A DNA stretch of 49,724 bases, taken from positions 1 through 49,724 of the forward strand of contig JALEHA010000179.1 of NCBI GenBank assembly GCA_022763315.1, written 5' to 3'. The DNA comes from Algiphilus sp. Its GTDB lineage: Bacteria; Pseudomonadota; Gammaproteobacteria; Nevskiales; Nevskiaceae. This document shows, piece after piece, positions 32,197 through 41,738 of the stretch (position 1 is the stretch's first letter; each line of letters opens with the position of its first letter). Made by a program: the position numbers and the translations under genes. The notes beneath the pieces are model-generated. The model did not search any database. It was not told the DNA's origin and was given only the letters and a program-made list of their open reading frames with translations.

Positions 32197-33558
32197 GTGC
32201 AAACTCAAAGGAAGTCGCTGTTGTTGGCAGCATTTTTTTCTGCGGTCACGATGTCCGCCGCCGCCAAGGCACCGCCGGAGGAGGTCGCGAAGCTCGGCGC
32301 GGAGCTGACGCCGGTCGGTGCCATCCGCGCCGGCAACGAGGACGGAACCATCCCGGCATGGGAGCCTCGTCCGCAGGAGGGCCCGCTCAAGGGCTTCTGG
32401 CCAAGTTATCCCGACCTCGACGCGGAGAAGCCTCTGTTCACGATCTCCGCGGAGAACATGGACAAGTACGCCGACAAGCTCACTCATGGGCACAGGGAGT
32501 TGCTCGAACGCTATCCGGATTCCTACCGGATGAATGTCTACCCGAGCCACCGCATCGCGAACTTTCCCCAGGAGATTCTCGACGGCTCCGTCAAAAACGC
32601 GGCCAACGCGGCGCTGGATACCATTGACGAGCCGCGCAACGCGCAACTCGGCTTTCCATTTCCGATTCCGCAATCGGGCGCCGAGCCCATCTGGAACCAC
32701 AAGACGAAGTATCGCGGCGCCTCGGGGCGGCGCTACAACAACCAGATGATCGTTCAGCTCGATGGCGAGTACACGCTGACGAAGATCGTCGAGGACGTCA
32801 AATTCCTTTACAACAACCCCGAAATCGAGCCGCCGCTTGAGCTCAAGCCGGGCGTGGCGTTGATCAAGTACGTATCGGAGATCGTCTCCCCGCCGCGGCT
32901 GGCCGGAACCTTCATCCTCGCGCACGAGAAAGCGGGCACCGGGCCGGAGGGGCGCGCTGCCTGGCTGTACTCCCCAGCCCTCAAGCGCATTCGGCGCGCG
33001 CCCGCGGTCTGCTGCGACAACCCCTACGAGGGCACCGACGGCCACCAGTTCTACGATCAGGTGGACATGTTCAACGGCGTGCTCGAGCGCTTTACCTGGA
33101 AACTGGTCGGGCGGAAGGAGGTGTACATCCCGTACAACTCTTACCGAATCTCAAGCAACAAGATCGAGTACGCCGACATCGCGCACCCCCGGCATGTCAA
33201 CCCGGAGCTGCCGCGCTACGAGCTACACCGCGTCTGGGTGGTGGAAGCGGAGAACCGCCCCGACCTGCGTCATACCTTCTCCAAGATTCGCTTCTACATC
33301 GACGAGGACACCTGGACCATCGTCGCGCGCGACAACTACGACCACCAGGGCCAGCTGATGCAGCTCCAGGAAGGGCACCTGCTCTACGCCTCCAACGTGA
33401 TGACCAGCACGACAGCCCCCGAAGTGATCTACCACTTCAACAGCGGGCGCTACTTCGTCACCGCGATGGCCAACGAAGACCAGCCCTTCGATGCATCCCA
33501 GGATTTCCCGGACGGCTATTTCGAGCCTTCGTCCATCCAGCGGCGCGCGGCGAAATAA
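32197..33558 (+). CDS. DUF1329 periplasmic/outer-membrane-associated protein
   Basis: A 453-residue exported protein. The N-terminal signal (QTQRKSLLLAAFFSAVTMSA, cleavage near AAAKA) is followed by KLGAELTPVGAIRAGNEDGT and IPAWEP, the DUF1329 opening. NHKTKYRG, SPALKRIRRAPAVCCDNPYE and a C-terminal YASNVMT are also family-like. The GTG start at 32197 has GAGGAGG 7 bp upstream; a TTG at 32122 lies within the promoter and is rejected. DUF1329 is usually adjacent to DUF1302 and RND genes, as here. A LolA/LolB-like hydrophobic-carrier role is my inference from that context and should be checked by structure. Confidence 0.9.
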   Translation: MQTQRKSLLLAAFFSAVTMSAAAKAPPEEVAKLGAELTPVGAIRAGNEDGTIPAWEPRPQEGPLKGFWPSYPDLDAEKPLFTISAENMDKYADKLTHGHRELLERYPDSYRMNVYPSHRIANFPQEILDGSVKNAANAALDTIDEPRNAQLGFPFPIPQSGAEPIWNHKTKYRGASGRRYNNQMIVQLDGEYTLTKIVEDVKFLYNNPEIEPPLELKPGVALIKYVSEIVSPPRLAGTFILAHEKAGTGPEGRAAWLYSPALKRIRRAPAVCCDNPYEGTDGHQFYDQVDMFNGVLERFTWKLVGRKEVYIPYNSYRISSNKIEYADIAHPRHVNPELPRYELHRVWVVEAENRPDLRHTFSKIRFYIDEDTWTIVARDNYDHQGQLMQLQEGHLLYASNVMTSTTAPEVIYHFNSGRYFVTAMANEDQPFDASQDFPDGYFEPSSIQRRAAK

Positions 33559-33632
33559 GCGGCGGCTGGAGGGGCCCCGTTCCATCACGGCCTGCCCCGA
33601 CCGCGAAGTGGCACCGCGGGCGGGCACTGGTG

Positions 33633-33670
33633 AGGCGTCCGGACGGAGAAGTTGGGGCGCCTAGTTTTTT
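33633..33670 (+). terminator. Intrinsic terminator between DUF1329 and DUF1302 genes
   Basis: An 8-bp stem AGGCGTCC / GGGCGCCT (one G-T pair) with a 14-nt loop, followed by AG and six T residues at 33665-33670. It implies separate or graded expression of the two genes. Confidence 0.8.
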
Positions 33671-33764
33671 AGATATTGAACTGGCGAAGGTTACGCGGCA
33701 GACGCAGCCCGCAACAAGATCGATCCATAGCGATCCGGGCCTTTTTCGAGGAGGAGACACAACG

Positions 33765-36314
33765 ATGACGATGAAGATGACGGGGAGGGCCGCCGCAGCG
33801 GTGGTCATGCTCATGGTCTGCACGAGCGCGTTGGCGCGCCAGTTGGATTTTGGGCTAATTGGGCAGGACATCACCGCAATCCTGAACAACAGCCTCACCG
33901 CGGGGGCCCAGTGGCGTCTCCATGACCGTGCGAGCTACCTGGTCGGCAAGTCCAACCTCAATCCGGACATTTGCGCCGGCGTCAACCAGCTTTGCCAGGG
34001 AACCACGCGCGATCAAGCCTATCCGGCCGAGGCCCTGCGCGATGCGCCCGGACAGCCTTCGCTGAACTTCGATGATGGCAACCTCAACTACGACAAGGGT
34101 GACATCGTCCAGGCGCCGATCGTCCTGAATACAGATGTCAAGCTCCGCTTCTTCGAGGACTGGGAGCTGTTTGTGCGCGGGCGGGGCCTCTACGACCCGG
34201 TCAACTACGACTTCACCGAGACCCATCCGAACAAGGTGACGCCGGAGAACTTCGATTCGGTACTGATCCGCGGCGATCCTTTCGCCAACCGCTATTTTGA
34301 CGCGACGCTGCTCAAGGGCGCCGAGGTGCGCGAAAAGCGATCGGAAGAGATCGCGGACGAGTACCTGTTCTACGATCTGCTGGACCTGCACCTGACCGTG
34401 CCATTCACGCTGCCGCTGCTCGATCAGGACGTCACGCTTCGCGTCGGCAAGCAGGTCGTGAACTGGGGTGAAAGCACCGTGGCGATCATCAACAGTCTTT
34501 CCCAGGCCAATCCTGTGAACGCCAACAACATCTTCCGGCTCGGCAACGCCCTGCTGGAGGATTTGTTCATCCCCGTCAACATGGCCAACGTGTCCACCTA
34601 CCTGGGCGGCGGCGTGAGCCTTCAGGCCCACTACGCATTCGAGTGGAGGCCGGTGGAGATCCCGCCCCCCGGTACGTTCTTTTCATTTCTGGACGCCGGC
34701 ACGGATAATCTGGGTGAGGACCGGCTCAACGCCGGTTTCGGCCAGACGCCGGATGATTTCGAACAGCTGGGGACCCGGCTGGCCAACCCCATAGGGCTCG
34801 TGTCCCGCACGACCCTCAGCGTCGGCCGCAAGCGGGATGACGAGGCCCGAGACGGCGGGGAGTACGGCATCAGCCTGAAGTACTACGCCGACTGGCTGAA
34901 CTACGGCACCGAGCTGGGCTTCTATTTCTCGAACTACCACTCGAAGCTCCCGTACGTCGACTTCTACGCGGCGAACGCCAGCTGCATGCGCGCCGCCGGC
35001 AACCCGCAGGGTCGCAATGCGCGCAATACCTTCGAAATCCTCACCCTGTGCCCGAATCTTCACCTGGTCGAGGAACCCGCCGGCGTCACGCAGGCGATCC
35101 TGGATACGGTGCAGGTCATAGCCGCCCGCCCCGAGCTGCTCTCTGATATCGGCATTGACGGTACCCCGCTGGATGTGGTCACAGGCCTGCAGAACCTTCT
35201 GGTGTTTCAGCCGGACGAACCTCTCAGCGAGATCGTTCCATTCGACAGCGCGGCCGCGCAGCTGACGTATCCAGAGGACCTCAAGCTGTTCGGTCTGAGC
35301 TTCAACACTACGTACGGCAACTACTCCTTTCAGGGGGAGTTCGCCTACCGGCCCGATCTGCCGCTGCAGGTATCGCTCGCGGATCTCGCCTTTGCCGCGA
35401 TGGGGCCGACCCTCGGGCATTGCAACGACCCGGAAGATGGTTGCTTCGGAACGGCCGCGGCCCTCGGGTTCGACGAGAACAGCACCGGCACCCCTGTAGG
35501 CAACGGCCAGAACCCTACCGGAGGGTTCACCATCTACGACGGCAGTGACGCCGTCGACGCCAACGGCGAAGTGATCTTCGACGACACCAGCTTCCTGTTG
35601 ATTGCCGGTGTTCCCAGCTCCGCGCGCTCGTTTCCGAACTTCATCATTCCCTATCGCGGCGGCAGCCTCGGCGACGACCCGGCACCCAATAGTCGCATTC
35701 GTGGCTCGGAGGAATTCGACGTCATGCAGTACACCCTGGGCGCGACCCGCCTGTACAGTTCGTCGGACTGGCCGTCTCGGCTGATCGGCGCCGATCAGGT
35801 GCTGATGGTCTACGAGCTGGCTGCGACGCACGTGCTCGGTTTTCCGGACTTCGACCAGCTGCAGATCGAAGGACCTTTGACCGCCTACACGCACGCCTCG
35901 GCCGGCGCCGACGGTAGCGGCGCGGATGGTTCCCGGCTGGCCTGCTCGACCAACATCGCCTGCACCATCGGCCCGGATGGCATCCGTTTCAACCCCTTCC
36001 AGGCGCCGCGGGATGCTTTCGCGCATGCCTTTTCGACAGGCTACCGCGTCGTTTCGCGCATTCTCTACGAGTCGGTCCTGCCGTCCATCAGCATCGCGCC
36101 GTTGCTGCTCTGGCAGCACGACGTCCATGGCAATTCGCCGGCCCCGTTGTTCAACTTCGTGGAAGGTCGCTACTCGCTGACCTCGATCCTGGAGTTCCGC
36201 TATGAAAAGGCGTTCACCTTCAACGTGGTCTACAACCTGTACGGCGGTGCAGGCACCAACAATCTACTGGCCGACCGCGACAATCTCGGCTTCTACGTCA
36301 AATACCAGTTCTAA
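33765..36314 (+). CDS. DUF1302 outer-membrane protein
   Basis: An 849-residue exported protein. The signal peptide (KMTGRAAAAVVMLMVCTSALA) precedes RQLDFG. Alternating aromatic strands such as RFFEDWELFVRGRGLYD, LRVGKQVVNWGEST and the terminal Phe (VKYQF) fit a beta-barrel. Cys pairs (DICAGVNQLC, NDPEDGCFG with the preceding Cys, CSTNIAC) probably make loop disulfides. NWGEST and the NANNIFRLG segment are DUF1302 signatures. The longer-than-usual length reflects large loops. GAGGAGGAGA precedes the ATG at 33765. It is the presumed outer-membrane component for the DUF1329/RND set; transport is inferred, not shown. Confidence 0.9.
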   Translation: MTMKMTGRAAAAVVMLMVCTSALARQLDFGLIGQDITAILNNSLTAGAQWRLHDRASYLVGKSNLNPDICAGVNQLCQGTTRDQAYPAEALRDAPGQPSLNFDDGNLNYDKGDIVQAPIVLNTDVKLRFFEDWELFVRGRGLYDPVNYDFTETHPNKVTPENFDSVLIRGDPFANRYFDATLLKGAEVREKRSEEIADEYLFYDLLDLHLTVPFTLPLLDQDVTLRVGKQVVNWGESTVAIINSLSQANPVNANNIFRLGNALLEDLFIPVNMANVSTYLGGGVSLQAHYAFEWRPVEIPPPGTFFSFLDAGTDNLGEDRLNAGFGQTPDDFEQLGTRLANPIGLVSRTTLSVGRKRDDEARDGGEYGISLKYYADWLNYGTELGFYFSNYHSKLPYVDFYAANASCMRAAGNPQGRNARNTFEILTLCPNLHLVEEPAGVTQAILDTVQVIAARPELLSDIGIDGTPLDVVTGLQNLLVFQPDEPLSEIVPFDSAAAQLTYPEDLKLFGLSFNTTYGNYSFQGEFAYRPDLPLQVSLADLAFAAMGPTLGHCNDPEDGCFGTAAALGFDENSTGTPVGNGQNPTGGFTIYDGSDAVDANGEVIFDDTSFLLIAGVPSSARSFPNFIIPYRGGSLGDDPAPNSRIRGSEEFDVMQYTLGATRLYSSSDWPSRLIGADQVLMVYELAATHVLGFPDFDQLQIEGPLTAYTHASAGADGSGADGSRLACSTNIACTIGPDGIRFNPFQAPRDAFAHAFSTGYRVVSRILYESVLPSISIAPLLLWQHDVHGNSPAPLFNFVEGRYSLTSILEFRYEKAFTFNVVYNLYGGAGTNNLLADRDNLGFYVKYQF

Positions 36315-36318
36315 TGCC

Positions 36319-37002
36319 ATGAACGGATCCATTTCTTCGAGAGTGACGGTCCCTGCAGGCGGACGCGGGCGCAGCGTTTGCACTTATGCGCTTGCCGCGC
36401 TGCTGATCAGCGCCGGTCTTGCCGCCTGCAGCGACCCGGCCGATTCCACTGGGGGCAGCACGCCGATTGTGAACGCGCCGGATGCCTGCGCGCCGCTGCG
36501 GGCGCCGCGCGCCGTGCTCGATTTCGGCATTGCCGGCGGCTGCGTCGCCTGCAGGGTGGTGAATGCCGAAGCGGTTGTGGACGCGGATCCGGAAAATTTC
36601 GCGACGCTGCAGGTCGGTATCGGGGTTGCGGGCAGCGCCTTCATTTCGGTTTTCGACAGCGCGCGCGTCCACCCGCCGGGCACCCGGGTGGGCTTCCTGG
36701 TGGCCGGCGATGACGAGGCCGCCATCCCGCTGACGGTCGCCCTTGGCCAGCAAACCACGATCACGACCTTTCTCAACGGAGCGGAACAGGACTCGACGAC
36801 CGCCTCCAGCGCCAGCGCACCCGTGGCGCTGCAGATCCTCGATCTGCCAATTCTTCTGCCCGGCGCCCCCTTGTCCAGTACCCGGTTCGTCGGATTGGTG
36901 GCTGAGCAGGCGTTCGACGAGGTGCGTCTGAATTTCGGCGGGGGGGTGAATCTGCTCAACAGCCTTCAAGTGGTCGAGGCCTGCATTAGCAACGACGGCT
37001 GA
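36319..37002 (+). CDS. Predicted lipoprotein, unknown function
   Basis: A 227-residue protein with a type II signal peptide: basic N-terminus, hydrophobic core ALAALLISAGLA and lipobox LAAC (Cys near residue 36). After the cysteine come a Ser/Thr-rich linker and a beta-rich domain (VLDFGIAGGCVACRVVNAEA and FVGLVAEQAFDEVRLNFGGG) that recalls extracellular adhesion or carbohydrate-binding-like folds, but no family is recognised. It starts 4 bp after the DUF1302 stop, so they are translationally linked and it is likely a partner of the barrel at the outer membrane. Confidence 0.75.
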   Translation: MNGSISSRVTVPAGGRGRSVCTYALAALLISAGLAACSDPADSTGGSTPIVNAPDACAPLRAPRAVLDFGIAGGCVACRVVNAEAVVDADPENFATLQVGIGVAGSAFISVFDSARVHPPGTRVGFLVAGDDEAAIPLTVALGQQTTITTFLNGAEQDSTTASSASAPVALQILDLPILLPGAPLSSTRFVGLVAEQAFDEVRLNFGGGVNLLNSLQVVEACISNDG

Positions 37003-37034
37003 CACGGAATGCTGTCGTTCGCTCGCCCATGGGC

Positions 37035-37069
37035 GCGGGGCTTCGGCGAACCCCGAGGCCGTACTTTTT
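37035..37069 (+). terminator. Intrinsic terminator after the lipoprotein gene
   Basis: CGGGG / CCCCG with an inner TTC/GAA stem (37035-37054) followed by AGGCCGTAC and six T residues. The T tract lies 9 nt after the stem, so efficiency may be moderate. RND expression would then depend on a promoter in 37070-37130. Confidence 0.6.
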
Positions 37070-37130
37070 TCTTTCTCGATGCGGGCACGATCGGAAAAGT
37101 AGCCAGATTTATTATTGCGGAGATTCTTGA

Positions 37131-39761
37131 ATGCACGGTGAGCTAAAAGGCGGGTTCGCGAAGTGGTACGTGGATACCACCCTCCCGATCATCTTTCACA
37201 AGCGTGCGCGACTGCTGATTGTGCTGTTGCTGACGACGCTCTTTCTCGGCTGGCACGCAACCAAGCTGGAGCTGGACGCGGGTTTCGAGAAGCAGCTTCC
37301 GCAGGGGCATCCCTACATCGATGTCTTCATGGAGTACCAGCGCGAGTTCGGCGGCGCCAATACGGTGTTGATGGCGGTAATGCAGAAGCCGGGAACGGGG
37401 GACATCTATCAGCCGTCCTTCATGAAGACGCTGCGCCAGGCCACCGACGCGATGTTCTTCCTCCCGGGGATGGACCGATCACGCGTCAGCTCCATCATGA
37501 CACCGGATGTGCGTTACCTGGAGGTGGTCGAGGGCGGGTTTCACGGCGGCGACGTCGTGCCTGCGGACTTCGAGCCGACGCCGGAGATGCTGCAGCAAGT
37601 CCGGCGCAATGTGGAAAAGGCCGAGGTGATCGGCCGGCTGGTGTCCAACGATGAGCGGGGCGCGATGATTGTCGGCGAACTGGTCGAGCGCGACCCGGTC
37701 AGCGGCGAGAAGCTGGACTACTTCAAGACCGAGGACCGGCTGGAGCAGATCCGGCGGCGCTTCACCAGCCCGAAGATGTGGGAATACCGGCTCCGGAAGG
37801 ATTTTCCGCCGCTCAAGGCTGGCGATGTCGCGCACGTTTCGTACAGCGATCCGACCGGGCTGCTGTTCCGCTTTTCCGACGTGGAGTTCCGCTACAAGGA
37901 TGAGAGCGGCGACTTCGCCACGGCGACACTCTCGGGCAGTGACTTCAAGGTGCGCGAGGCCGACAACCCGGACTACAACCCGTCGATCAGCATTCACAAC
38001 ATCGGCTTTGTCCAGATCGTCGGTGATATCGCGGAGAAGTCCGGCGAGGTTGTGGTCTTCTTCGCGTTGTCGATTCTGCTGGTCTGGATCGTGCTGGCGA
38101 TGTACACCGGGTCCTGGCTGGTTGCGCTGCTGCCGCTGTCCTGCGGACTGCTAGCCGTGGTCTGGGAGCTAGGCCTGCTGCACCTGTTCGGCTACGGGCT
38201 CGATCCCTTCGCCATCCTCGTGCCCTTCCTGGTGCTGGCCATCAGTACCTCACACGGCATCCAGATCACCAACTTCTGGCTCTTGGAAATCGCCAACAAG
38301 AGACTGAACAGCTACGACGCCGCGATCGGGACCTACAAGCGGTTGGTCATTCCCGGCATCACCGCCCTGATCACGAATTTCATCGGCTTCGGCACCCTGC
38401 TGCTGATTCCCATCGGCATTGTCCAGGAGATGGCGATCAACGCCTGTTTTGGCCTGTTAGCAGTGGTGGTCTGCAAGAAGTTCCTGCTGCCCTGTCTGCT
38501 GTCCTACGCACCCATCCGCAATCCCGAGAAGTTCCGCCACCACCAGTATCGCAGGGACCGCGCGCTCGCGCCGGTCTGGCAGCTGGCGTCGGCCGTGATC
38601 CTCAAGCGTACGGCGCTCTTCGTGCTGCTGGCCACGGGCGTGGCCTGGGGCATTTCGCACCACATCAACCGTGACCTGGCCATCGGCGAGTTGCACCCCG
38701 GCACGCCGGAGCTTCGTACCGACTCGACCTACAATCGCGACACGGCCGCCATCGTGGAGAACTTCTCCATCGGCGTCGATCTGCTGAAGATCATTGCCGA
38801 AACGGAGGCCGACGCGTGCATCGACTATTCCGTCGTCAGCCTCATCGACCGACTGGCCTGGCGCATGGAGAACACACCCGGCGTGCAGTCGACGCTGTCG
38901 CTGCCCAAGATGCAGAAAGTCGTTTACAACGCCTACAACGAGAATCATCCCAAATGGAACGTGCTGCCGCGCGAGCCGGGCGCGCTGGTGGTGACGGTGC
39001 AGCCGTTCCCGAGCTCCACCGGCCTGCTCAACACGGACTGCAGCGCGATGCCGCTATTCGTGTTCACGGCGGATCACAAGGCCGAGACCATCGACACCGT
39101 CATCGAGTCCTTCGAAGCCTTCGTCGACGAGCTGCCCGAGGACGCGCCGGTGACCTTCGAGCTGGCGACCGGGAATGTCGGTGTGATGGCAGCGGCGAAC
39201 GACGTGGTCGAGGCCACGGAGCTGACCGTGCTGCTGTGGCTGTATGCGGCCATCGGCCTCAGCATCTGGGTGTCCTTCCGCAATCTCACCAGCGTAATCT
39301 GCATCCTCTCGCCGCTCGTCATCGTGTCGTCGGTCTTCATCTACACGGTCATGGTCTTCCTCGAAATCGGGTTGAAGGTGACGAACATCGCCACGGTGGC
39401 TTTCGCGGCCGGCATCGCTGTCGACTACGGCATCTATATCTATTCGGTGCTGGAAGAAAACGTGAAGGAGAGGGGTATGTCGATGCGCGAAGCCTATGCC
39501 GACGCGCTCGGTCAGACTGGCAAGGCCGTGGTCTTCACCGCGTTGGCGCTGTCGGCCAGCGTAGCCACCTGGCTGTTCTCCGGGCTTCGGTTCCAGGTGG
39601 ACATGGGCATCATGCTGAACCTGATGATTCTCGCCAACGCCGTCGCCGCCATCTTCATGCTGCCAGCCTTCGCGGCCTTCCTGTTGCGACCGGAAGCGAA
39701 GAATCCGAATGAGCCCAACGCGGACTCGCCTGCGGCGGCCCCGAAGTCGGCGTCAAGCTGA
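37131..39761 (+). CDS. RND-superfamily (MMPL-type) exporter
   Basis: An 876-residue inner-membrane protein with the RND plan: one helix (about 28-45), a periplasmic loop, five or six helices (about 305-460), a second helix near 500, a second loop and the final helices (about 700-855). The second half carries AAGIAVDYGIYIYS with the proton-relay Asp; the equivalent in the first half reads LAISTSHGIQIT without Asp, as in related single-gene MMPL exporters. No membrane-fusion or TolC gene is present, so the DUF1302/DUF1329/lipoprotein set may take that part. GGAG lies about 10 bp before the ATG. Substrate is likely hydrophobic (lipid, sterol or hydrocarbon derivative). Confidence 0.9.
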   Translation: MHGELKGGFAKWYVDTTLPIIFHKRARLLIVLLLTTLFLGWHATKLELDAGFEKQLPQGHPYIDVFMEYQREFGGANTVLMAVMQKPGTGDIYQPSFMKTLRQATDAMFFLPGMDRSRVSSIMTPDVRYLEVVEGGFHGGDVVPADFEPTPEMLQQVRRNVEKAEVIGRLVSNDERGAMIVGELVERDPVSGEKLDYFKTEDRLEQIRRRFTSPKMWEYRLRKDFPPLKAGDVAHVSYSDPTGLLFRFSDVEFRYKDESGDFATATLSGSDFKVREADNPDYNPSISIHNIGFVQIVGDIAEKSGEVVVFFALSILLVWIVLAMYTGSWLVALLPLSCGLLAVVWELGLLHLFGYGLDPFAILVPFLVLAISTSHGIQITNFWLLEIANKRLNSYDAAIGTYKRLVIPGITALITNFIGFGTLLLIPIGIVQEMAINACFGLLAVVVCKKFLLPCLLSYAPIRNPEKFRHHQYRRDRALAPVWQLASAVILKRTALFVLLATGVAWGISHHINRDLAIGELHPGTPELRTDSTYNRDTAAIVENFSIGVDLLKIIAETEADACIDYSVVSLIDRLAWRMENTPGVQSTLSLPKMQKVVYNAYNENHPKWNVLPREPGALVVTVQPFPSSTGLLNTDCSAMPLFVFTADHKAETIDTVIESFEAFVDELPEDAPVTFELATGNVGVMAAANDVVEATELTVLLWLYAAIGLSIWVSFRNLTSVICILSPLVIVSSVFIYTVMVFLEIGLKVTNIATVAFAAGIAVDYGIYIYSVLEENVKERGMSMREAYADALGQTGKAVVFTALALSASVATWLFSGLRFQVDMGIMLNLMILANAVAAIFMLPAFAAFLLRPEAKNPNEPNADSPAAAPKSASS

Positions 39762-39830
39762 TGGATGCGCGAGGCCGCGACCAGGCCCCTAGACCAACCA
39801 ACGACAAGCATAGTGTGTGAGCAAGATTCC

Positions 39831-40829
39831 ATGATCAAGCATATGAATAATCTGATGGGCAAGCTGGTGTGGGTGGTGGCCACGGTGGCGGTAGCAGGTA
39901 CGGTGGCCGATGCGGCGTCGGCGAGCAAGTCGACGCCGACATCCGCGGAGCTAGAGCCGCTCGCCACCCAGGCACAGCTCAACGACGTGGCCGCGGCCGG
40001 GGATGGGCTGATTGCCGTTGGCGAGCGCGGCATCATTCTCAGGTCGCTGGACGGCGAGCAGTGGACACAGGTGCCTTCGCCCGTGAATGTGATGCTCAAT
40101 GCCGTGACCTTCGCGGACGACCGACACGGCTGGGCAGTCGGCCACGATGCCAGCATCCTGCACACCGCCGACGGCGGGGAGAGCTGGTCGGTGCAGGCCT
40201 ATGGCAGCAATGGCGACGGCAACCCGTTCATGGACGTCCTGTTCACGGATGCGGCAACGGGCTACGCGGTCGGTGGCTTCGGGATGTTCATGGTCACGGA
40301 GGACGGCGGCAGAACCTGGACGGATCTGCCCGATCCCACCCTCAGTGAGCGCGGGGTCCATTTGTACAATCTGCTGCAGCTCGGCAACGGGACCTTCGCG
40401 CTGGTCGGCGAGATGGGGCTGGTGGCCACTTCGCCCGATGGCCGGCGCTGGGAGATTCTCGACGGGCCCTACGAGGGGTCGCTCTACGCCGCCCTGCCGC
40501 TGGGGCAACGGGGGCTGCTGATGGTGGGCATGCGGGGCAACGCCTTCCGGACCGAGGATCTCTCCGAGCCGCAGTGGCAGGCTGTGCCGGCGGGCGTCGA
40601 AAAGCCGCTGTTCGACCTTGCGCGCCTCGGCAATGGGCAGGTCGCGGCGGCTGGAAGGAGCGAGAAGGTGATGGTGCTTGAAGCGGGCAGGGAGCCGTCA
40701 CCTCTTGAATTGTCTGCGAGATCGGGCGGCGTGACGATGGACGAGACCTTCACTGCGCTGCTGGTCTGGAAGGGGCAGCTCTACGCTGCGACCGATCGGG
40801 GGGTGCAACGCATCGCGGCGCTGCGCTGA
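39831..40829 (+). CDS. YCF48-like beta-propeller protein, exported or membrane-anchored
   Basis: A 332-residue protein. An N-terminal hydrophobic segment (about 10-28, GKLVWVVATVAVAGTVADA) is a signal peptide or anchor. The rest consists of propeller repeats: AVGERGIILRSLDGEQW, WAVGHDASILHTADGGESW and MVTEDGGRTW, then degenerate ones. This is the BNR/YCF48 pattern. The start at 39831 has no strong Shine-Dalgarno site; ATG 39843 is an alternative. It lies 69 bp after the RND gene and recurs beside DUF1302/DUF1329/RND genes in other genomes as I recall. An assembly-factor or scaffold role in the periplasm is inference. Confidence 0.85.
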   Translation: MIKHMNNLMGKLVWVVATVAVAGTVADAASASKSTPTSAELEPLATQAQLNDVAAAGDGLIAVGERGIILRSLDGEQWTQVPSPVNVMLNAVTFADDRHGWAVGHDASILHTADGGESWSVQAYGSNGDGNPFMDVLFTDAATGYAVGGFGMFMVTEDGGRTWTDLPDPTLSERGVHLYNLLQLGNGTFALVGEMGLVATSPDGRRWEILDGPYEGSLYAALPLGQRGLLMVGMRGNAFRTEDLSEPQWQAVPAGVEKPLFDLARLGNGQVAAAGRSEKVMVLEAGREPSPLELSARSGGVTMDETFTALLVWKGQLYAATDRGVQRIAALR

Positions 40830-40867
40830 GCCAGGCGACCCGCGCCTCTTAATCGCTCTAGCTAGCT

Positions 40868-41674
40868 CTAGCTGCCGCGGGCGGCGGAGGACGAGCGACG
40901 CCGCCTGCGGGATGACCGGGGCGGTGACGATTTTCCGGCCGCGGCGCCAGCGTCTTCAGAGGCATCGGCTCTCTCTTGGGCTGCATACCGGGCGACAAAG
41001 GCGCGAAGCTTGCGCGCATGCAGCAGTCCGAAGATCCGGTTGATAGCCGGGACGACGCGTTCCATGATCCCCGGAATTTCGTCGTCGCGCAGATTGTCGA
41101 GCAGGGTCTGGAACATGCGCAGCTCCTGATCGAACAAGAGGTCAGCGGCCGCCTGCACGATCTCGATATGTTGCGGCGAAAAGCCGCGTTCAGGGGTCAT
41201 GCCACTCTGCCGCAGAACGGCGAACTGACGGAGCAGATCTTCTTCATCGCGCGTCAGCGGATCGTCGCCAGAGCGAACGAGCCCCATGGCCACTATCTGG
41301 TCGTAGTCTTCATCGCTAAGCCCCAGCGCGCTAGCCAGTTTACGCCCGGCAGGTCGCGGCAGGTCGCGACGAGACTGCGAGTCCATTTCGGCCAGAACAC
41401 TGGCGAAAATCTCGCGTTGTCGCGGCGTGAACTGGTATTCCTGGTCGTTGTTGAGAAGCGACTTGATGGCCTTGAGCGGAAGGAACTGCTCCTCCTGCAG
41501 CACGCGGATCAGCTTGATCAACTCTAGGTGGCGGTCGGAATACCACGCCATGTTCCGGGCGGTGCGATGCGGCGGCGGCAGCAGGCCTTCGCGAATGTAG
41601 TAACGCACCGTCTCGCGGCTGGCGCCACTGCGGCTGACAAGTTCCGCCATGCGGTAAGTGGCTTTCTCGGCCAT
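40868..41674 (-). CDS. MerR-family transcriptional regulator with basic C-terminal tail
   Basis: A 268-residue regulator. The winged HTH (about 5-75) reads YRMAELVSRSGASRETVRYY and REGLLPPPHRTARNMAWYSD, the MerR consensus. A long C-terminal ligand domain follows, ending in an Arg/Ser-rich tail (PPRSSRRRRRSSSAARGS) unusual for the family. There are few cysteines, so metal sensing is unlikely; organic ligands are more probable. It is convergent with the YCF48 gene (38 bp apart). Confidence 0.88.
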   Translation of the reverse strand: MAEKATYRMAELVSRSGASRETVRYYIREGLLPPPHRTARNMAWYSDRHLELIKLIRVLQEEQFLPLKAIKSLLNNDQEYQFTPRQREIFASVLAEMDSQSRRDLPRPAGRKLASALGLSDEDYDQIVAMGLVRSGDDPLTRDEEDLLRQFAVLRQSGMTPERGFSPQHIEIVQAAADLLFDQELRMFQTLLDNLRDDEIPGIMERVVPAINRIFGLLHARKLRAFVARYAAQERADASEDAGAAAGKSSPPRSSRRRRRSSSAARGS

Positions 41675-41738
41675 GATTGAATCAGGCTACCGAGCGGCAA
41701 TCATGAATGACGTTTGAAGTTTACCTGAGCCAAGGCTG

